Shown here: piece after piece, positions 60,035 to 64,000 of the stretch
How the letters are laid out: each line of letters starts with the position of its first letter
Position numbering within the stretch: position 1 is the first letter of the stretch
DNA from: Flavobacterium sp.
Lineage (GTDB): Bacteria > Bacteroidota > Bacteroidia > Flavobacteriales > Flavobacteriaceae
Direction of reading: 5' to 3'
Length of the DNA stretch: 64,000 nucleotides
Assembly: GCF_039595935.1 (NCBI RefSeq)
Contig: NZ_JBCNKR010000006.1
Coordinates: 372,001 to 436,000, forward strand
Notes under the pieces: model-generated
Database searches by the model: none
Told to the model about the DNA's origin: nothing
Seen by the model: the letters and a program-made list of their open reading frames with translations, nothing else
Program-made: the position numbers and the translations under genes

Positions 60035-60769
60035 ATGCGAACATTTGTTATAGGCGACATACACGGAGGATTACGCGCACTTGAGCAAGTGTTGAATAGA
60101 GCCGAAGTTACTACACAAGATACTCTTATATTTTTAGGCGATTATGTTGACGGCTGGAGCCAATCGGCTGAAGTTATTGACTTTCTTATAGAATTTAAAA
60201 AAACGCAAAACTGTATTTTCATCAGAGGAAATCATGATCAGCTGGCGTTGGACTGGCTTGAAAACAGGCATGAAGATTTTGATGAAGAAATGTGGTACAA
60301 ACATGGCGGAAGAGCTACTGTTGAAGGATATTCTAAAATTTCACCAGAAAGAAAAAAAGATCATATTGCTTTTTTTGAATCGCTGAAGGATTATTATTTA
60401 GATGATGAAAACCGTCTTTTTGTTCATGCCGGATTTACGAATCTAAACGGTGTTGTCTGGGAATACTTTCCTAAATTATTCTATTGGGACAGAACCCTTT
60501 GGGAATCAGCATTGGCTTTAGACCCAAATTTAAAACCTGACGATTTATATTACCCGAAACGTTTTACAGTTTATAAAGAGATTTATATTGGCCATACGCC
60601 TGTTACCAGAATTGGAGAAACGGTGCCAATAAACAAAGCCTGCGTTTGGAATGTCGATACCGGAGCTGCTTTTAAAGGCCCTCTGACGATTATGAACATC
60701 GATACAAAAGAATTCTGGCAGAGCGAACCGTTAAATGAATTGTATTCTAACGAAAAAGGTAGGAATTGA
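60035..60769 (+). CDS. metallophosphoesterase (PPP-type phosphatase)
   Basis: This 244-residue calcineurin-like phosphatase has the two-metal motifs 'VIGDIHGGLRAL' (Asp-X-His), 'FLGDYVDGWSQS' (Gly-Asp-X2-Asp-Gly), 'FIRGNHDQLALDW' (Gly-Asn-His-Asp), 'FVHAGF' and 'YIGHTPV'. This matches bacterial PPP-family Ser/Thr phosphatases of the lambda/PrpA group or diadenosine polyphosphate hydrolases. It is cytosolic and its substrate is not defined. The next gene starts 49 bases later. Confidence 0.9.
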   Translation: MRTFVIGDIHGGLRALEQVLNRAEVTTQDTLIFLGDYVDGWSQSAEVIDFLIEFKKTQNCIFIRGNHDQLALDWLENRHEDFDEEMWYKHGGRATVEGYSKISPERKKDHIAFFESLKDYYLDDENRLFVHAGFTNLNGVVWEYFPKLFYWDRTLWESALALDPNLKPDDLYYPKRFTVYKEIYIGHTPVTRIGETVPINKACVWNVDTGAAFKGPLTIMNIDTKEFWQSEPLNELYSNEKGRN

Positions 60770-60818
60770 TATATAAAAATTTAATATTTGCACAGCAAAA
60801 TAATTAATATTTAAGTTT

Positions 60819-61346
60819 ATGAAAAAAGTTATCACATTATTGTTTTTAGTATCGTTTGGATTTATTCATGCGCAAAAAGCTTTTAGCGGAAAAGGCGATA
60901 TGAAAGTAAACGTAGGTGCTAATCTACAAGATGGAGGATCAGGAATTCAAGGTTCTATCGACTTTGGTTTAGGAGAAAATTTCTCTTTCGGATTTGTTTC
61001 TACTTACTTACTTGGAGTAGATAATTTCAATGGTTACTACCACGGAGGACCAACTTATTACAACGATTACAAACCGGAATTTAAAGATCGTTTTGATGCA
61101 AAAGCAAGAATCAATGCGAATTTAAGCAGTGTTATTGGTGTTGAGCAATTAGATGTTTATCCAGGTTTAAGCTTAGGTTTACATAACTTTGGAGGACACA
61201 TTGGAGGACGTTACTTTTTTACTGACGGATTTGGTGTTTTTACAGAAATTGGTTTCCCTATTGCAAAATACAGCGACAACAACGATATGTTCGATCACTT
61301 AAATAATCAGGCTACTTTTAGTTTAGGAGCTTCTTTTAATTTATAA
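60819..61346 (+). CDS. small outer-membrane beta-barrel protein (DUF6646-like)
   Basis: This 175-residue protein has a signal peptide (about 1-18) and beta strands such as 'GKGDMKVNVGANLQDGGSGIQGSIDFGLGENFSFGFVSTYLLG' and 'GGRYFFTDGFGVFTEIGFPIAKY', ending 'FSLGASFNL'. It resembles DUF6646 barrels of flavobacteria, of unknown function. It ends with a strong terminator shared with the convergent SAM-hydrolase gene. Confidence 0.82.
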   Translation: MKKVITLLFLVSFGFIHAQKAFSGKGDMKVNVGANLQDGGSGIQGSIDFGLGENFSFGFVSTYLLGVDNFNGYYHGGPTYYNDYKPEFKDRFDAKARINANLSSVIGVEQLDVYPGLSLGLHNFGGHIGGRYFFTDGFGVFTEIGFPIAKYSDNNDMFDHLNNQATFSLGASFNL

Positions 61347-61373
61347 GAGAATTTATCTCGCAAAATTTTATAA

Positions 61374-61399
61374 AAAAACCGCTCAATTGAGCGGTTTTT
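61374..61399. terminator. bidirectional terminator
   Basis: A perfect 26-bp palindrome centred on CAATTG (AAAAACCGCTCAA / TTGAGCGGTTTTT) separates the convergent barrel and SAM-hydrolase genes. The centre leaves only a minimal loop. Confidence 0.8.
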
Positions 61400-61418
61400 C
61401 TTTTTATGTAAAACAACA

Positions 61419-62306
61419 TTATTTGCTTAACTGAATTGTCCAGTCAGCGCCGCTGTAAATTTTATGCTTGGCTGAAAAACTTCCCTGATTTACGGCTAAT
61501 GAAAAATTCAAAAGACTGTTGAAATACGTAACATCTGTTCCTACAGGAACTTCTCCAAAAGTATTTACCAGTTTTAATTTTCCGTCATATACTTTTTTAG
61601 TTCCGTTGAAAATCTGAATTTTAACAAAGTCTCCCGCTTTTAAACCAAGATTTGCAAATGTCTTTTTATCAATATTTGTCCACACATTTCCGTATTGAAT
61701 ATCCAGAATTGGAATTCCGCCTTTGATAACTCCGTTTTCAAAAACTGCTTTTTGATAATCTATTTTAACTACTTCATTCGCCAATTTTGGCCCAACTTCT
61801 TCAAAAGTAATTATTTTTGATGCTAAACGCGCGCCTGTAAAAGCATACACATCACGTCCGTGAAAAGTATATGACTCATTTGAGTTTTGACGTCGGTTTT
61901 TAACCTCATCGATTTCACGAACTTCCTGAATTCCTAATTGTTCAGCGATTAAAGTTAAAGTTCCGTTATCTGGCGTTACAAAATAATGACCCGATTTTGT
62001 CAATAAAACTACAGAATGTCTTGCTGTTCCTACTCCCGGATCACAAACTGAAACAAAAACAGTTCCCGTTGGATAATATTGAGCTGTTTGTGATAAACGA
62101 TAAGCTGCTTCCCAAATATTAAAAGCCGGAATTTCGTGCGTTAAATCAAATATTTTCAAATCGGTAGAAACACCCATTGCAACTCCTTTCATAGCAGAAA
62201 CCGCTCCATCTTTCAAACCAAAATCAGATTGAAAAACCAATACATTATTTTGCGAAAAACCATTAAATGTAATAGCAAGCAAAAAAAGTAATACTCTTAA
62301 TTTCAT
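61419..62306 (-). CDS. exported SAM hydroxide adenosyltransferase (SAM hydrolase) family protein
   Basis: This 295-residue protein of the DUF62/SAM hydroxide adenosyltransferase-halogenase family has 'VFQSDFGLKDGAVSAMKGVAMG', 'DLTHEIPAFNIWEAAYRL', 'VSVCDPGVGTARHSVVL', 'VTPDNGTLTLI' and 'TFHGRDVYAFTGARLA'. These enzymes cleave SAM with water (giving adenosine and methionine) or halide. Starting at the ATG at 62306 gives a signal peptide ('MKLRVLLFLLAITFNGFSQ'), which would place it outside the cytoplasm, odd for a SAM-using enzyme. The upstream frame extends to 62381 without better support. Confidence 0.88.
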   Translation of the reverse strand: MKLRVLLFLLAITFNGFSQNNVLVFQSDFGLKDGAVSAMKGVAMGVSTDLKIFDLTHEIPAFNIWEAAYRLSQTAQYYPTGTVFVSVCDPGVGTARHSVVLLTKSGHYFVTPDNGTLTLIAEQLGIQEVREIDEVKNRRQNSNESYTFHGRDVYAFTGARLASKIITFEEVGPKLANEVVKIDYQKAVFENGVIKGGIPILDIQYGNVWTNIDKKTFANLGLKAGDFVKIQIFNGTKKVYDGKLKLVNTFGEVPVGTDVTYFNSLLNFSLAVNQGSFSAKHKIYSGADWTIQLSK

Positions 62307-62413
62307 TTTTTCTATTTTTGAATTTATGCAAAGATATTTCATTAAAATCAAAAAATCATATAATGAATTTACAAAAAACAAGATTTTATAAATCGATTTT
62401 AGTTTTTTACAAT

Positions 62414-62421
62414 TACATTTG
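62414..62421 (+). promoter_or_regulatory. putative -7 element for the receptor gene
   Basis: TACATTTG matches TAnnTTTG, 75 bases before the receptor ATG, giving a leader of roughly 65-70 bases. The -33 element is weak. Confidence 0.4.
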
Positions 62422-62496
62422 CATTTTATTCTTTATCCTATATAAATAGTAGGAAAATAATCTCTCCAATACTTTTAGTACAAAACCATTTTTATT

Positions 62497-64000
62497 ATGA
62501 GAAAAAAATTAAAACTTATTATAACACTCGTTCTCACATTGTCGAGCAGTTTGTTTTTTGCCCAAAATCACGAAATCAGCGGAACAATCACAACTGAAAC
62601 CGGAATTCCGTTAGAGTTTGCTACTATTCTTGTAAAAGGTTCAAAAACAACCGCAACAAGCGATGCGTTGGGAAAATTTAAAATCCAAGCTTCAATAAAT
62701 AACCCAACACTTATTATATCGCTATTTGGCTATCAAACCAAAGAAATTGTAGCAAAAGATCATTTTGTGGATGTTCAATTGATTTTAGAAAATAATAATT
62801 TAGATGAAATTGTAGTGGTCGGAAACAGAAACCCAAAGAAATCTAAACTCGAAACCGCCGTTCCTGTTGATGTTGTAAATCTGGCTAAAATTAGAAACAC
62901 AACACCGCAAACGACAACAAATGACATTTTAACGTATTTGATTCCGTCTTTCAATTCAAACCGACAATCTTCGGCAGACGGGACGGAACATATTGATCCG
63001 GCGTCTTTACGAGGTTTGGGTCCGGATCAGGTTTTGGTTTTGATTAACGGAAAAAGAAGACACACAACTTCTTTGGTAAATTATCAAAACACGGTTGGAA
63101 ATGGTTCTGTTGGAACTGATTTAAGCGCAATTCCGGCTTCGGCAATTAAACGAATTGAAGTTTTACGTGATGGCGCGGCAGCACAATACGGTTCTGATGC
63201 GATAGCTGGTGTTATAAATTTAGTTTTAAAAGATAACGCAGGTTTAGAAGCCAATGCCACTTATGGTTCGACTTCCAGAAATGACGGTCAAACCACAAAT
63301 TTGAATTTAAATTACGGAACAAAAATTGGCAATAAAGGCGGTTTTATAAATCTTTCGGCAGAATTTAATGACCGTCAGAAAACAAATCGTTCTCAAAATC
63401 ATAACCTTATTATTTTTGATCAATCGGCAGAAGGTAATTTCTTTGCTTATGATTTTGCCGATGATCCTGCACAATCACGTCAAATTGATGATAATCTTTT
63501 AGCTCAAAACGGATTGAAACGTGATGATTTTAATTTTCAGATTGGAGATGCTAAAATCCAGAATATTCAGGGCTTCTTTAATGCTTCAATTCCGTTAAAC
63601 GATCAAATCGAATTTTATGCTTCTGGAGGTGTGAGCCATAGAAAAGGAACAGGTTACGGTTTTAGACGTTTACCAAGTGAAACTGAAAGTGTTGTGGCTT
63701 CTATTTTTCCATTTGGTTTTCAGCCTGAATTAAACTCGGTTGTTACGGATCTGTCTTCTTCTTTTGGATTCAAATTCAAATTTGGCGAATGGAAACTAGA
63801 TTTAAGTAATACAATTGGAGAAAACAAATTTGTTTATGATGTTTCAAACACGAACAACTTTTCTCTGGGAGATGCCAGTCCGACAGAATTTAAAGCCGGA
63901 AATCATTCTTTTCTTCAAAATACGGTAAATGCTGACATTTCAAGATTGTATAAAGATATTTTCAGCGGATTGAATGTTGCTTTTGGTGCCGAATATCGTT
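62497..64000 (+). CDS. TonB-dependent receptor, 3' end outside window
   Basis: The frame opens at ATG 62497 and stays open to the window end (501 codons seen). A signal peptide (about 1-22, 'LTLSSSLFFAQ') is followed by a carboxypeptidase-regulatory-like domain (about 25-105, 'HEISGTITTETGIPLEFATILVKGSKTTATSD'). The plug domain (about 110-225) contains 'LRGLGPDQVLVLINGKRRH' and 'IKRIEVLRDGAAAQYGSDAIAGVINLVLK'. Beta-barrel strands follow. It imports a large substrate across the outer membrane using TonB energy; the substrate is unknown. No SusD partner can be seen before the window ends. Confidence 0.92.
   Translation, partial: MRKKLKLIITLVLTLSSSLFFAQNHEISGTITTETGIPLEFATILVKGSKTTATSDALGKFKIQASINNPTLIISLFGYQTKEIVAKDHFVDVQLILENNNLDEIVVVGNRNPKKSKLETAVPVDVVNLAKIRNTTPQTTTNDILTYLIPSFNSNRQSSADGTEHIDPASLRGLGPDQVLVLINGKRRHTTSLVNYQNTVGNGSVGTDLSAIPASAIKRIEVLRDGAAAQYGSDAIAGVINLVLKDNAGLEANATYGSTSRNDGQTTNLNLNYGTKIGNKGGFINLSAEFNDRQKTNRSQNHNLIIFDQSAEGNFFAYDFADDPAQSRQIDDNLLAQNGLKRDDFNFQIGDAKIQNIQGFFNASIPLNDQIEFYASGGVSHRKGTGYGFRRLPSETESVVASIFPFGFQPELNSVVTDLSSSFGFKFKFGEWKLDLSNTIGENKFVYDVSNTNNFSLGDASPTEFKAGNHSFLQNTVNADISRLYKDIFSGLNVAFGAEYR

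Noticed and set aside
1-64000. tRNA, rRNA, CRISPR, IS element or prophage
   Set aside because: I saw no cloverleaf, no regular repeat-spacer array, and no transposase, integrase or phage structural gene; some could still be missed by eye.

Overview
The window looks like chromosomal DNA of a Flavobacterium-type member of the Bacteroidota. The evidence is low G+C by eye, Bacteroidota promoter -7 boxes (TAnnTTTG), abundant lipoproteins and OmpA-family envelope proteins, a type IX secretion sorting tail, a SusC/TonB-type receptor, an OlsF-type bifunctional aminolipid acyltransferase, and many families that recur in this lineage (DUF4139, DUF4286, DUF2461, GNAT-nitrilase fusion, SpmA/SpmB-like fusion). 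I see no rRNA, tRNA, CRISPR array, transposase, integrase or phage gene.

Layout. 1-4.3 kb: envelope genes (SIMPL fragment, VWA lipoprotein, L,D-transpeptidase-like lipoprotein, DUF4139 protein). 4.4-12.9 kb: Tas-type aldo/keto reductase, OmpA lipoprotein, exonuclease III, OlsF, a SUFU-domain protein, two TM2 proteins with a DUF805 protein, and a 2-hydroxyacid dehydrogenase. 13.1-22.6 kb: NhaA, a small c-type cytochrome, then a minus-strand block with frameshifted proC, mgtE, frameshifted rsmA, small conserved proteins, a large TPR protein and serS. 22.8-27.5 kb: TPR protein with a sorting tail, a lipoprotein, a secreted patatin and a DMP19-like protein. 27.6-31.0 kb: a run of small exported or membrane proteins, the last one frameshifted. 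31-44 kb: YdeI-like, PhzF-like, CDGSH, metG, a propeller-like lipoprotein, an EamA exporter, a HAD hydrolase, a CAT-fold protein, OmpA, ferritin and small proteins. 44-54.8 kb: SSB, GNAT-nitrilase fusion, M28 peptidase, rhodanese/LysR pair, an epimerase-like protein and a DNA-repair group (frameshifted ogt, DEDDy exonuclease, AlkZ-like protein). 55-64 kb: SpmA/B-like fusion, class I fumarase, PAS protein, DinB, a phosphatase, an exported SAM hydroxide adenosyltransferase, and a TonB-dependent receptor running off the end.

Four genes carry single-base frameshifts (proC, rsmA, a small lipoprotein, ogt). Three of the four shifts lie in A/T homopolymers of 7-8 bases. Because proC and rsmA are core genes, sequence error is the simplest explanation, but homopolymer phase variation is not excluded.

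The most unusual non-coding content is a set of dispersed intergenic repeats. They include a nested palindrome of about 245 bp (5418-5661), another of about 130 bp (32931-33063), inverted copies of a 32-bp element flanking the ogt/exonuclease pair, degenerate CAGATT, CTAAGG and CTTTG word repeats, and a dispersed motif embedded in frame inside a coding sequence. Several CTTTG-type repeats contain the Bacteroidota -7 promoter box. I found no convincing new defence or biosynthetic system. The best leads are these repeats, a CAT-like protein lacking the catalytic histidine, a LOV-like PAS protein lacking the flavin cysteine, and the exported SAM-cleaving enzyme.
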